Shown piece by piece: positions 35,926 to 48,119 of a stretch of 64,000 nt of DNA. The DNA lies in assembly GCA_005406025.1 (NCBI GenBank), contig BGZK01000484.1, positions 310,001-374,000 of the forward strand, written 5' to 3'. The notes beneath the pieces were generated by a model. That model saw nothing but the letters and a program-made list of their open reading frames with translations. It did not search any database and was not told the DNA's origin. Source of the stretch: Eumeta japonica. Lineage: Eukaryota > Arthropoda > Insecta > Lepidoptera > Psychidae. How positions within the stretch are numbered: the first letter of the stretch is position 1; each line of letters opens with the position of its first letter. The translations under genes and the position numbers were made by a program.

Positions 35926-36625
35926 TAAACTGGATTACAAAGACTGTGGGAACACACGCCTCGAATGATTAAAAAAACCTGATAAAAAGAAATATTGAAT
36001 ATAAAATCTCCGTATGCTATTATTATTGTGCGGTCTGGCTACACATATATAGTTGTCAAGTTGCGACGTGGCGCATAGCTATTGCTGAATAATAGTATCT
36101 GAAAATTTTATTTTTGGATGCAAAACGCAAATCAAAGGACTCTTCTCGACCAACTTTCTCTTCTCCGGTTTTTGCAAAAGCGCCAGTCCTCTAAGGTTGT
36201 CTTATTGTCGCATTAGAAAATTATTATCTTCTTTCTCCAAACTTCCTGCTAAAATTGCGTTTATTATTACGATGCTATTGTAGGTCTGCTAAATATAATG
36301 ATTTTTATCCAGTGACATGGAGATGAATTGAAACAGTGTAGTTTGCTGCTAAAATTATGTTACATTCTTCTAGAAAAGATGAGAGATATAACCTGTTCGC
36401 TGATGTAAAAGTGCGTAATTCTTCATTAGCCTTTCTTGTCTTGACTATTTTCATCTTCCTGCCTGTTTTCGGTTTAAGCACTTTCTTCAGAAACTTATAT
36501 AACTAATGTATAAGAAATGATATAAGAAACGATATTTTGAATTCACATCGAGCCAATAAAGCAAGATTTTTACAGATATTGGAATGAAACATAGCAAACA
36601 GAATAGTAGTGCAGTATAATTTCAA

Positions 36626-36656
36626 AACGGTTATAAAAAACCTTTTTATAACCGTT
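36626..36656. repeat. 14-bp hairpin with 3-nt loop
   Basis: aacggttataaaaa (36626-36639) and its exact complement (36643-36656) flank 'acc'. A perfect small snap-back palindrome. Confidence 0.85.
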
Positions 36657-36900
36657 GTTTTTCGGCAAAGTAAGTCATATGTCCTTGCCTCTTCCATTAA
36701 AACCGTTAAATCCGTTAAAACAGGTTTAAGTATTCTAAAATGAAATTTGTGCTGAAAACCTTGAACTAATTAAACCGGGCTCATGGACTACAAATAACAT
36801 GAAATCTAGCATGAATAGGTCAATCGGTGTTGATTTAATCCATGAAACGTAGACGACTCGTACCTACTAATTTAATGCATCCGATATTTAAAAACGAATG

Positions 36901-36933
36901 ACAAAAAATGGCGGATGTTAGACGCCATTTTGT
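36901..36933. promoter_or_regulatory. inverted pair of ATGGCG/CGCCAT sites
   Basis: 'aaatggcg...cgccattt' forms an inverted pair 9 nt apart. GCCAT is the core of Pho/YY1 sites used in Drosophila Polycomb response elements. A second such pair lies at 38497-38518. Function is inference. Confidence 0.25.
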
Positions 36934-38496
36934 CGCTGAGGATATTAAAATTGCAAATTATTAAACATTCTTATCTGACATAATATTCTCCAACGATTGG
37001 CTATAAGGAGGGGTTTTAAAGACGTTTTAATAATAAGCTTGCAATATACACTCTATTGATCTCGCCCTGGCTGTAATTATGGTTTTATTTAGAACATCGT
37101 TTAGAAACCGGATTTTATTTTTAAAGCATAATTGGAGGATTGGACCGTTTTTTAAATGTACGATCATAATTCCTATAATTATTCAATATTTAGTTTAATA
37201 GCTCACTCTGGAGTCGTAATTTGAAATGCAGCAATTGCAATTTATGACGAAAAGCCTACTAGTTGACCTCACAAAGTTTCTATGGTTATATGATTAATTA
37301 ATTTTCTTTGCGTCGCGCAGTCGTGTAAAAGGAATAAATATATGAATGAGTTCAAAAATTTACTTTTTGTCGTTTTTAAAAAAATATTCAAAAGTCTATC
37401 TAACACAAATAATTGGTATAATTGACAGGTAGAACCGATAATATAATTTTCAATATTTTTTAGTTACAACTGTGTTGTAATCAACTTTAACACGTGAGAA
37501 AAATACGTTAGATCTTATATATAAAATATCAGATTTAATTTTGTTTTGCCCTCTTAAGTTTTAGAAAGCTATATCTTAATGTTAACAAAATTATTCGCAA
37601 TAACGATCAAATTGTATTCAAATATATAATATGACTTCTTCAAAAAATCATTGCGCTTTTGATATAAAGATGACAGATAATTCATGAAAAATAATAAAAA
37701 TAAGTTATATCTAAACTAGTGTTCAAAACTTTTTCTTCCTAAGAATATACGTATACGTCTCGATATATAGTTAAGCTTTATAAAATTTTATTTTCTCTAA
37801 AATGCATATACTTTTGACATTAAGATAAATAAATAAATGTTATGCTTGGGCGAATACCTTCAATTTTTATTCATTTAGGCGATAAGGTCGTAAAAATTTA
37901 TTCTTATCTAAATGCCCATGCGACTGATATTCAATAAAGATTTACTGTTGGATATTCATCAATATCAACTTAGAAGATCTACATTAAAAGTCAAAAAATA
38001 CATTTTGTATTGTGGTTGTTTTGGAGAAATGTGACAAAGGGTCGAAACAGACAGGAGAGGTACTCTGTTATGTTTTAACGATCGACGTATGAGTTTTAAC
38101 AATAAATCTTGTACATATTTATAGAACAGTTTCGATCTTTAAAATGGATTAATTGCAAGAAATACAATCTTCCAAATCGATCCATATGATTCTTATATTG
38201 TCGTTTTGGTGCTTATTAGCTGAAGTTGGATATTAAATCGCTATTCAGAATTTTTATATTACGGCAGGATCCGACTTTTGGATTATGTTGTGCACTTGGC
38301 TGTCTATAATTCGACTTTGTGCATATAAGGAGTAAAACTTTTTAGGTTTATTCCAAAAATGCACTAAATTTATGGAGTTAAGGTAACGTAAATCTTTTTT
38401 GAAGGAAGTATCGTTCAGTTAATTCTGTTATAGTCCATTTACGCCATTTCCGCATTTCTAATTTGAATATCGAATTATTACCAATTCAAATTAAAA

Positions 38497-38518
38497 GCCG
38501 CCATATTTCAAAATGGCG
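38497..38518. promoter_or_regulatory. second inverted pair of CGCCAT/ATGGCG
   Basis: 'gccgccatatttcaaaatgg' followed by 'cg': two Pho/YY1-like cores face each other, as at 36901-36933 but in the opposite arrangement. The motif match is real; the role is speculative. Confidence 0.2.
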
Positions 38519-40449
38519 AGATAACATGTCAACTTCTAATATATTTATTAGTAATATCTTATTAATGTTAGTAGCTGTGCTGGAATCTCCGCCTAAGTAG
38601 AGACAATAAGAATTTCTTCAACTATTATACAAAATGATATCTTTAAATTATATTTATTATAATTATTTTCATTAATAATTATAGCCATGCCGGTATGGTA
38701 CCATTGAAATAACATGACTTATTGATTTGTAATTTAATAGTAATATCTGTAACATAATCCAAAAAATACTTTTATTTCAATGGCGTTAAATTTACACATA
38801 TACATGTTTATTTAATACATATTATAAATTAAATATAATTCAATAATTTCCTAACACCTAACACAACACGCCACAAAGTATTAATTATTGATAATCAACA
38901 GGCTTGATTTCAAATCAAATTCGATGCTCGACATTTCCTTCTAAGTAAACCAGGACTCGGACAGAACTTTCATCGACGCTCATCTTCTAAAAATAAACCA
39001 TAATTTCTAATTTCTCAACATCGTAACAACCGTCTTTTCATTCTATCGCCAGTCGTAAAAATAATGGTCTATAAATTTTCGGTGATGAGCGCAAACGGAA
39101 CAATGACGATTCGAGTTCACTATCCGATGCACCAATTTGTGTTCCATTGACTAAATGCCAAACTGAATTTAAAGTTTCGCAACAAAATTAGTACATTAGA
39201 ATTCAATGGACTTCTAATGGAAATAGTAATGATGACAGTTGCACCGATTTCGGAGGTCGTGATCACGGAAACGAGAAGAGTGACAAGCGACTTTGAGAGA
39301 AACTATTGCGCGACAAACAGACAGCCAGTCGCCTGTTTGTATTAATGTTTAATGTCTTATGCAATGAATTGAGATGTACAGTCATAATCTTCCAGATTAA
39401 GTTATAAAATGTTATAACATTTTTGTTTCAAATTTAGGTCAAATTTTAGATATTATCCTATCAACATCATAAACTCTGAATTTCTCAGGTATGCCTTAAT
39501 CTAAGCCGGCTAAAGTTTTAATAAAATTTTAAATTTCAGTACCCCTGATAAATAATAAGTGTGTGGTATCTCTGGGACACCTGGTCAGATCTAAGTTCCT
39601 TTCGCTTTTTGGTAGATGTTTACTATAAAGTATTTATATTATAAAAAACAAGCTTAAATATGCAAAAATAAGAATTGCAAACAAACTTTGAAATATTTTT
39701 TTTATTAAATTCTAAAATTATTCATTTATTTATATTTACTTATAAAACCCATTAATTTACAATGATTTATGATTATTTTAATATTATAAAAAATAATGCA
39801 ATTTGTTCATAGAGGGCACCGCTACAAACATAATGTTCTCTTTCTATTGTTGAATATTTAAACAGTGGACAACGTTTTCCCAAAATTTATTAAAATACAA
39901 TTCATTGTATTTCTTATTATTTTAATAATAAACAAAAAAAATAGTATAATTTGCATGCATAAAATATATAAATACTCAAATATTATTTCTTATTAAGAAT
40001 TAAATTATCAGAGAATGTAATGATATTTAAATTCTTAGAAATATTTTCGTTACAAAAATTTTTAGATAGTTAATCAAATGTCTTTCTTTTTGCATAGATA
40101 TTGCTTTATATATGTTTGCTAATAAAATGTTCCCGCAAATAATATTTTTTGAAGTTTTTAAAAACCATTCCGTTCTTTACGAAGTTGCATAATAAAATGA
40201 TTATACAATAATTGTGTTAATATAAAAGTATTACTAATTATATTAAAAGTATCAATGAAATAATAATAACATTTAAAGTAATTAATCAATTAAAAAAACG
40301 ATTGCTAGGACAGATTCGAATCCGGGCATCATGCGTGCGCTACGTAATGTTAAATAAATGCGCTAAATTGTAAAATTGATTTTTGGGCGAAAATAGTTGT
40401 GCTATACTTCAAATATCCTATACTTTGGTAATGCTTACATAACGTTATT

Positions 40450-40765
40450 TTGTGGCCTAATTCCCGCGGCGTGTCGTTCTATAAGGCACCTAATTCCAAA
40501 ATCGCTCCGGCCGTCGCTCCTCGTGTCAGCGTACCCGCAACGACCTGGAGAAATGTGTCAAGCGATCGATCGGCTGGGTCACGTACGCGACGCTCCCCAT
40601 TATTACGATTTAATTCAATTCTTCGTAAACGGCCCGCTAAGACTCTCACTCTCGGCAACAATGGCCGCCAGACCAATTTGCCGTAATGACACGGAACGGC
40701 TGCGCTCGCGCCGCACCGTAATTTATCGTCACGGATTCGCCGGTTCGATACCCGGTTTTGTTTTT
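40450..40765. promoter_or_regulatory. GC-rich island with three open frames
   Basis: A sharply bounded GC/CpG-rich block. Frames are open on both strands (134 codons plus, 100 codons minus), as expected when stops are depleted by composition. None shows a domain, signal peptide or consistent splice sites. It contains 'ggcaacaatggccgccagac' with a GCCGCCA-type motif. More likely a conserved regulatory element or 5' exon than coding. Confidence 0.3.
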
Positions 40766-41514
40766 TTTTTTGTATTAGCACTGCTTTTCTTTTGTGTCTA
40801 ATAAATAAATTATATCCGTTTACCGTGAATGGGCAGTGAAATTTTTAAGATTCGCTTTTATTTTTTATTTTTTTGCAGTACGCTGACGGTGTTATAACAA
40901 GTTTGTTTTTGCAAATAGTAGGCTTTTTAAACAGTATGATCGTTTGTTTTGCAAGATTACGCGGTTTGAGTTTTTCGGACTCTTTTTACTATTGCAGATG
41001 AGTATATTCAATTAATCTCTATATGATTTATTCAATTACAGAGGACTTTTGAAACTTTGTATGTGTATTATTTCCACAAATCAATGGTTGTAATAAAATA
41101 ATAGATTGACTACTCAAATCAAAATAATGAGCATCAAGCACAAATCGAAGTCGGTAAAATTGTTAAGTAGACTAAAATAAATCAAATGAAAATAATGCCC
41201 CGGCCTATTGGGTTCCCGATAGTGACAAGTGTTTCATCAACGTACAATTGAAATCGTTCGGAACATTCGTAAATGCCAACTGTCACTTCTGGACTTAGAC
41301 AAGGTACTCAAAACGAATAATTTAAAATAAGTTAGATCAAGAAAGCTAGAGAAGGAAAGTAGACCATGATAAATTCAATATTTGACGAACAAGCGTAATT
41401 AAACATATATACCGGATTACTATTTGTGTAAACCTTCTATTTAATGCCATGCCACTATATATTTCTATAGTATTCTATAGAAATTTGGAGATTAATGATT
41501 CGATATTCTTTTTC

Positions 41515-41760
41515 AGGACAATTTATCTTTGAAAATATGGAGGTATTATATTCTTCTCTGCTTAAGCGCAGACGTCCACTGCTGGGTCCGGCATTCGCGA
41601 TTGCGATCGCACTACCAAATGGACAAATCGGACTGCCATTGGCCCGAGTCATTGGATTTGAGTGTTTTGGAAAGTAAACGAAGATCATTGCTATCAGTAG
41701 TCAGATTTTTTGCACGACTATGCGTTTGCGCTTTCACGAAGAAGAGACGGAGAGGTACAA
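41515..41760. other. ambiguous block: candidate exon or retroelement fragment
   Basis: 'tattctttttcag' (ending about 41517) is a very good acceptor, and 'cggagaggtacaaa' (about 41750) a weak donor. Plus-strand frames are open across the interval and the minus strand is open too (41455-41688). The segment 'gcagacgtccactgctgggt' is a sequence frequent in lepidopteran retroelements, which argues for a repeat fragment rather than a host exon. Confidence 0.25.
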
Positions 41761-42253
41761 ATATTATCACTAAAATGCCTAAAAATTTTGTGCAGCCACC
41801 CGAGTAATTGAACCATATCTATGTTTTCCGACCTACCAAATGAAACGGGGAACGTACTAAACGTCCGATATTTGTTTGTGTCACGGCTTATTTAGAGGAA
41901 TTGCGATAAATCGACCGTCTAATTGAGATACCTGCTCGTTGGTGTCCGAAAACAGAATCTACATCTGCAACAACGGATTTGATTTATTTTAGAACAGGCC
42001 GATAGAGAAATGCCGGCGGCCAGACGGCGCTACGAATTGTTGTTTACGCTCAAGTATAAATTTCACAGCTTGATATCCCTCTCGGTGATATTCACCGGAT
42101 GGGCTATCTCAGAAATGACGCTTTTCAGATTTGAATTACGCTCACCTTTCCGTAGGTATGTACGTAAAAGTTAAAATGTGTCGTCTAAAATTGCATTAAA
42201 TTTTTCGAAAGTTATTATTTATCATATGTAACAAATACACCCGCACCTACATA

Positions 42254-42280
42254 TGTGTGTGTGTGTGTGTGTGTGTGTGT
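42254..42280. repeat. (GT)n microsatellite
   Basis: About 13 uninterrupted GT dinucleotides. Confidence 0.95.
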
Positions 42281-42969
42281 ATTGTATCTGTAGCTTTTCA
42301 AATAATAAACAATACACTGAAAAAATATTAATTCCAACCAACAGTTTAAATAACGTTGCGAATTTGCATCGTTTATTTTGGGCAAACCAGTATTTTAGTT
42401 GTCTTAACCGACCTTAGTATTGGTTCCATTAATCCGATTGGTTAAATATACGTTTTTTTTGTTGAAAAGAAAAAAACAAAATACTCAGTTATCACAACGA
42501 AATTTTATTTAATCAAGCTGCATTCGAACTTGTTTAAAAATATTTATTCCCTGTAGTTTATACAAACAAAACTGCGCTTAGTATATATAAGCAAAACTTC
42601 AATAAATACTGCATGTTATACTAAGACATCAAAAATTAAGCTTTCAGAAGAAAACTATGATTGAATAATAAAAACTCTTTTTTTTGAAAAACCAACACCT
42701 ACTGACTCACTTTGGCAAAATAATTTCATGTGTTCACAGAAATTAATAGCTCCGTGTAAAAAGAAATATACAAAATAAACCAAAAAAATTTAATTACTAA
42801 TTTTATGTATTTAAGACGCAAGAACAAAAAGTGTCCAAAAACAATGGAATGCGTGGGTTAATGTCGGCCACCGGGGCACAATCCCGCCCTCGATGCGAAA
42901 TAGCGCCAGTTGTTGTACACGTGGTGTAACGAAAAATGGGTACTGCGGGTTGCATCAAAAGCAAAACTC

Positions 42970-43051
42970 TAATTCGTAAAAGGAATACGTAAGATTTGAC
43001 AGATAATGTATGAACGATCTGTCAAATCTTACGGATTAAGATTACGAATTA
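42970..43051. repeat. 82-nt hairpin with 35-nt arms
   Basis: The arms 42970-43004 and 43017-43051 pair at about 30 of 35 positions, with a perfect inner 17 bp (cgtaagatttgacagat) and a perfect outer 10 bp (taattcgtaa). A small internal bulge separates them, and the loop is 12 nt. Size and shape are within the range of an animal miRNA precursor, but small inverted-repeat insertions look the same. It matches no miRNA I know. Confidence 0.85.
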
Positions 43052-43264
43052 CGGTTTTACCTTTCGTGAAACCGGCCGATAGTACACCCTGCGCGATACC
43101 TAGGTTAGAATAAACCGGCGTAACTGCAAAACAGAAAAATGTTTTATGTCAAATTATATTATATTACAGTGCCCCTTTGTAATCTAGATTTCAAACGCAA
43201 AGTTAAGGTTTTACGTAAAAACGCTACTTATAAAACATAGGAAATATTTATAGATCTCTCTTTT

Positions 43265-43450
43265 AGAAAGCATTATTGACGTGACAACGTCTTAAATTAG
43301 GTTGCGGCTGGGAGTCACTTATGAAAAAGTGTAACGCTCGGTAACGTTACGATGAGTCACCGAACGAGAGAGGCCCGCCGAATGCCTTGCGTCTCTCTCC
43401 CACTCAACTATGATCGGTCTGCCGCGCGCAGCACTAGAGAATTAGTGCAT
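43265..43450. promoter_or_regulatory. GC-richer patch
   Basis: Moderately GC-rich segment with 'gctcggtaacgttacgatga' and a short frame (43352-43537) ending in a GTAT-rich stretch. No gene recognised; possible regulatory DNA. Confidence 0.2.
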
Positions 43451-43555
43451 AGCTTGCAAATGTATTGCAAGTTATTGTATGTATATTTGTATATAAATAC
43501 GTATGTATGTGTAAAGGTAAAAATAAAATTTTGTTAATATGAAATTCAGTGCGAG

Positions 43556-43617
43556 ATTCTTTGTATAAATTAATGTTTTAAATATAATTCTTTGTATAAA
43601 TAAATGTTTTAAATTGT
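43556..43617. repeat. 31-bp direct tandem duplication
   Basis: 'attctttgtataaattaatg' and the following 'ttttaaatat' occur twice, at 43556 and 43587, with one or two differences in the compared part. Confidence 0.85.
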
Positions 43618-44089
43618 TACTATTATTTCATCCTTCTTCCTACTATACGAATGAATATTCACATTAAAATGATTTTACCATTCAAAGTCGTTGTCACGTA
43701 AAACTTTCGCCCGTATACCGACTTTACAGGCAACCAATTTTTAAATCTATGTTAAGAATGATTTATACTGTTCAGGATTTCTATTCAAAAATGCTGAGTC
43801 ATACCTAATATAAACTATTTTTTTAATTAATCTAGTAGTTACTGTAGTGATATGTATAAAATATGGTTCTCATCTTCAATAGATATTTAAGTTTTGACTT
43901 TTATTATGGACAGCAATAATTTGTATCTACAATAGTAATAATTTAAGAAAACTCTTAGAAGAAAGTCAAAATATATTAAAATACAATCGCAATATAAATC
44001 AAAAATAAGTATTTCCTATTATAAATATTTTTATATAACTCTGCATTTTCTCTGTAAAAATTGTTCGTCATTTTATGAACATTTAGATG

Positions 44090-44107
44090 ATGGATTCATG
44101 AATCCAT
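44090..44107. repeat. 18-bp perfect palindrome
   Basis: atggattcatgaatccat is self-complementary. It may be chance or a dimeric factor site. Confidence 0.7.
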
Positions 44108-44576
44108 ATAAATTTGCGAATTCTCCTAATAAAACTAGAAGAAATAAATTATTTCGATATTACAGTAGGCAAACCATTTATGGACACGGATATTTAATTA
44201 GAACGTCTTCAACGTTTCGTATTATATAGCCTCATAATCGTATTTTTGCGCTAAGAATAATTCAAAGGTTAATTTCAGTTATATTGTTGTCTTTAGTTTA
44301 GGACCTCGAAGCTCGGATAATGTAAAAGCGTGACGTAGGTGAAAATTTACGGATACCAAATCCATTATCCAATGCAATGTTCTGCAGGTCTGTGTATACT
44401 CACAGAATGCCAACTAAGAAAAAAATAAAATGTTCTCTATTTTATGTCTGCGTTTGATCCGATTACACTCAATGATCTAACAAATAAAACAGGAATGAAA
44501 TCATTATAAAATTGTAATGTGGCTGTTCTTGGTGAAATTTTTTGAAAACTAATGAGAATCGACTGTTTATAACGGT

Positions 44577-44775
44577 TTGAATTCAAGAATGATGATTTTC
44601 AGAATGTTTGTCTGTCTGTTTTATTTGTTTGTTACGGCGTCACGTATAACCACCGACCAAATTTTGAGGGGATTTTCACAGTATGGAAGTTTGAGATCCA
44701 ACTCAAAATTTAAGTCACTTTTACTAATACTGACCACGCGGACGAATTTTGCCGACAATAGCTAATATAAATAAT
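44577..44775 (+). mobile_element. diverged Helitron-like repeat tail
   Basis: 'tgtctgtctgttttatttgt', 'accgaccaaattttgagg' and, at the end, 'accacgcggacgaattttgc' then 'cgacaatagctaatata' correspond to the Helitron-like tail at 17288-17498. The 62-codon frame inside is incidental. Confidence 0.45.
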
Positions 44776-44779
44776 TTTG

Positions 44780-46060
44780 AATGTACGTAATATTGTATAT
44801 ATATATTTTGTTTTAATATACTTTATAATATCTTATTATAGGTATAAATAAAATCAAAATAACTATGGGTTTTGTATATAACAGTTTATTACATAATATC
44901 TGCGTAAATATAAGGATAAGAAACATAAAAACTTTCGATGTAAATGTGTGCCATAAATTTATTTCTCTATGTCTTATCTGACAGGCGTGAATTCAAATGA
45001 TAATGTAAGTTAACATCCCGCGTGAACGTGTCAAAATGTCGTGTATCAAATGAAAACAAATTGCCGTGTAATTGATTTATCTTAGCCATTCGAGTCATAG
45101 CGTGTTTCCAATTTAATAAACGTGGCTATAATTTATTTCTTTATTAGGCAAATTGATTTTAAACTACACTTATTAGTGTCTGCATACCACTTTTCTAAAT
45201 ATACAAAATGATTAATGTCATTAAATAGGTACAACATTAAACTGGTGGTCATCTGTATGCTATTTTTGAAAGTTTTTATGCAGTTTAGTTTTTGAAAAAG
45301 GCCAAAATATTTTTTAGAAATGACAAATTTTACTGAGATGAATTTTTAGAATTCATTGCGATATTGGGTGTTAAGCATTTATTAACCACCATCTAAGAAA
45401 AAAGGTCTTAATATTATGTTCTTTGGCTTTGCCTTATTCTTCTCATATGTCTTGTTAAGGAGCAGTAGAAAGGAGCCGTCAACATTTTCTTTTAAAATCA
45501 CATTTCGAGCGAATTGACTGAGAGATTTTTAGCCCAGTCATCTTTTGGTCGAGCCACTAACTCCGTATTTTGTAAAGCGAATATTAAGATATTGGTTTCT
45601 GACGTCACCAGCGTCACATCATTGATGTCGAAATGTTAGATGAATGGTGATAAAGTGATGGACCAGTACCCCGTTCTGATACAGAAAGGTTGAAAGTCTC
45701 AGATAACAACTTAGAAAAGAAAATGATTACATATTTTAGAAATTCTATCACATATCTTCCTAATCTATTTGTTTTATATATTATATATGACCCTGTAACG
45801 TATGTGAAAGTAAGAACTTTATTGAAAGTTAATTGATGTTTGTGAATGATACTTTGTGATGTCTATAATAAAAAGTATTTGGGAAGGTGATCGATACAAT
45901 TGTGTGTTTGGCAATTACAGTATTGAACTCAGCTGACGACAAATGAGAATAAATATTGGAGTAGTAGATATTTGCAACTAACTTCGCTTTATACACACTA
46001 TCACAACTATCATCATGTACAATACAGAGTTAATTGTTCATTTCGTTTTTACATTGAAAA
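44780..46060. other. AT-rich spacer, no gene seen
   Basis: No significant frame, repeat boundary or RNA gene recognised. Confidence 0.5.
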
Positions 46061-46065
46061 TCTTA

Positions 46066-46560
46066 TTAAATTCAAATTCAAATTCAAAATATCTTTATTT
46101 CATAGGTTACAAAATAACACTTGAAATACGTCATAATTTTTTGCGAATTTATACTTTATTGCTCGTTCGGAAGGCAGTTTTCCCTCAAGAAGAACGAGCA
46201 AGAAACTTAAGGGTAGCTCTTTTCTAATTTGCACATACATAGCCAAAACAAATACGGAACCATTAAGAATGACACAGCCCGGTAAGAAGTCGAGCCGCTT
46301 ATGCCCATTGATTTTTGTCTTCTGAATATTCAGAAATTGCATAGTACCCTTTTTACTGAGTGATTGTTTAATACACTCTTAAATTTATGTAGGAATTAAA
46401 TCTTGTATATCTACAGGAACCTTATTGAATAGGCGCACACAGAGCCCTCTGAATGAATTTGAGACTTTACTTAGTCGACTAACATGTGAATTCAGTTTAT
46501 TTTTATTTCTGGTATTGAGATTATGTCGACTACTATTTCTTTTAAACATTTCTAAATTTT
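46066..46560 (-). pseudogene. LINE reverse-transcriptase C-terminal remnant and 3' tail
   Basis: On the minus strand, 46558-46385 encodes a 57-residue piece containing SSRHNLNTRNKNKL, then SFRGLCVRLFNKVPVDIQDL. This is the 'HNYNTRNK...G...LWNKLP-DI' signature at the C-terminal end of the ORF2 reverse transcriptase of Jockey/CR1-like non-LTR retrotransposons. After a TAA (46385-46387) the same frame continues with ECIKQSLSKKG, matching the family's last helix. The 3' end carries the 'gttcggaaggcagtt' / 'gaacgagcaagaaact' region typical of a lepidopteran LINE tail. It finishes in a (TTTGAA)n run (46071-46090). Polymerase catalytic motifs are absent, so this is a 5'-truncated, dead insertion. 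Confidence 0.8.
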
Positions 46561-46799
46561 TTTTACATGTAATAAATTTTCATAAATGAATTAAGCTTTA
46601 TTATGAAGAAAAATATATTGTATTATAACTCTTTTCATACTTTCAACCAAGAAACAATAATAAAGATTTAGAATAATATTATACTAATCCATTGATGCCT
46701 TGCTTTAGAACAGCACGTGTTAATTGTCAAAAATGGATTTATTGTCTTCCAATAACCAAATGATCCTTACTTGTTTTCTTTGCATTTAAAAATAAACCT

Positions 46800-47880
46800 T
46801 ATGTTATGACATTTCGGCTGAAATGTCAGATGATAAATAATATTCCTTCACTTCTTTTTCTTTTGCACTGAAAAATAAAATGTGAGACAGAGACGTCAGA
46901 TATACTTTGAGCCATTTTTCGCCGACAATATAATATGCAAATGTGCATCTTCTCTTTTTTATACATCTAAGGTGACAACGTAGTTTTTTCATCTGTAATG
47001 CATTTCTTTTTGGTAACGGCTTCGAAACCCTACATTGAGCATGGTGCGACATGCTCTTGTACAGTTTTTTTTTTTCCGTTTTATCCCTGTCTGGTTGTTA
47101 AACCAGAGACTCGTCAGACTCGACAGAGAGCCAGCCTCGTCATGATGTATTGAAAACTAATGTTAATCGCGTACAATAAAAACTCAATACATCACAAGCG
47201 ATCCTATCATAAGACGAATACGCAAGAAAATGGCTCCAAGCACTCGGACATACCTCAAAAAAACCTTGAACGACCGTAATTTCATAGAGAACCGTCCTCG
47301 TCCGCGTCGCACCGGACAAACGAGCACTTCAAATATTAATAGCTACGTGCTCTTGTAATAATACCCCTGAGTGACAGCCGGAGGACGACTGTTGAAAAAT
47401 GTTGTAATATAAGATGTTTTGCTTCAGGGAAATGTCTTTTCGGCTTCATTACTCGTTTGGTAAAAAACAAGAAAAAAAAGAATGATGTCGATGACCCCGT
47501 CATTTGATTGGATATGGAAATTTTGCTGATCGGGAGGAGTAGTCTTAATAAATCCTACTAATCTGACTTTGGAGGTAATTTCTAAAGAGGGGAAAATAAT
47601 CATTCCCGTGTTGTGTGTATTAAAAGTGAAGGACATGCGTTTCTTTGATTTTGCAACGCTATTCATCGATGCAATTTGCAACGCAATTTTTAATTTGGTT
47701 TTAAAGACCGCAATAATTATTCTAATTTTGTCCAATCAAAAGCTTAACCAAAAACTGTCGTTGCTTGACCACGGAGACCGTCATTTTAATAGTGCATTTG
47801 TAGTACTTTCTAATAACATCACTGATTTCATACATTTCAATTTATCTCTACGTTAAACCCAAAATTATTAATCTATATTA
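46800..47880. other. spacer with overlapping short frames
   Basis: Overlapping 103-codon minus (47424-47735) and 95-codon plus (47569-47856) frames are mutually exclusive and unrecognised. A GC-rich patch at 47230-47400 has no motif I can interpret. Confidence 0.45.
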
Positions 47881-47886
47881 AGATTT

Positions 47887-48115
47887 AGGAGCGGTAGTGA
47901 GCGAGCGGTCAGGGCGCCGCTTTCAAATCATAAGGTGCCTAACGGATCATCTCTGAACATTGACGAATTTATTAATAGGTTTCATTTTAAATCAAATCGC
48001 TTGCCGTGCTTCGAAAATCATTTTGTCTTCTCCCAAACTTTATAACCAATGCGGTGACAACGTTAGCTGACATCCTCCAACCCGCACTGTATCAGCGTAT
48101 TTAAAATATAAAAGG
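47887..48115 (+). repeat. tRNA-derived SINE, diverged (copy A)
   Basis: The head 'aggagcggtagtgagcgagc' resembles a tRNA-like A-box region, as in the copy at 54391. The tail 'gttagctgacatcctccaac' and 'ccgcactgtatcagcg' matches that copy's 'gttagcagcctccaacccgc'. The B box is eroded. RNA polymerase III type, non-coding. Confidence 0.55.
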
Positions 48116-48119
48116 CCAT

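Larger units (their letters stand above)
35940..40440. other. long AT-rich spacer, no gene seen
   Basis: Apart from the hairpin at 36626 and the two inverted ATGGCG pairs, I see no frame above about 65 codons and no bounded repeat. 39640-40300 is especially AT-rich. 'cagattcgaatccgggcatc' near 40312 resembles a tRNA B box, but no tRNA fold or SINE body is visible. Confidence 0.5.

Noticed and set aside
40397..40801. 134-codon open frame with a hydrophobic end
   Set aside because: Hydrophobic tail is encoded by a poly-T tract and the rest by a CpG-rich island open on both strands; no protein family recognised.
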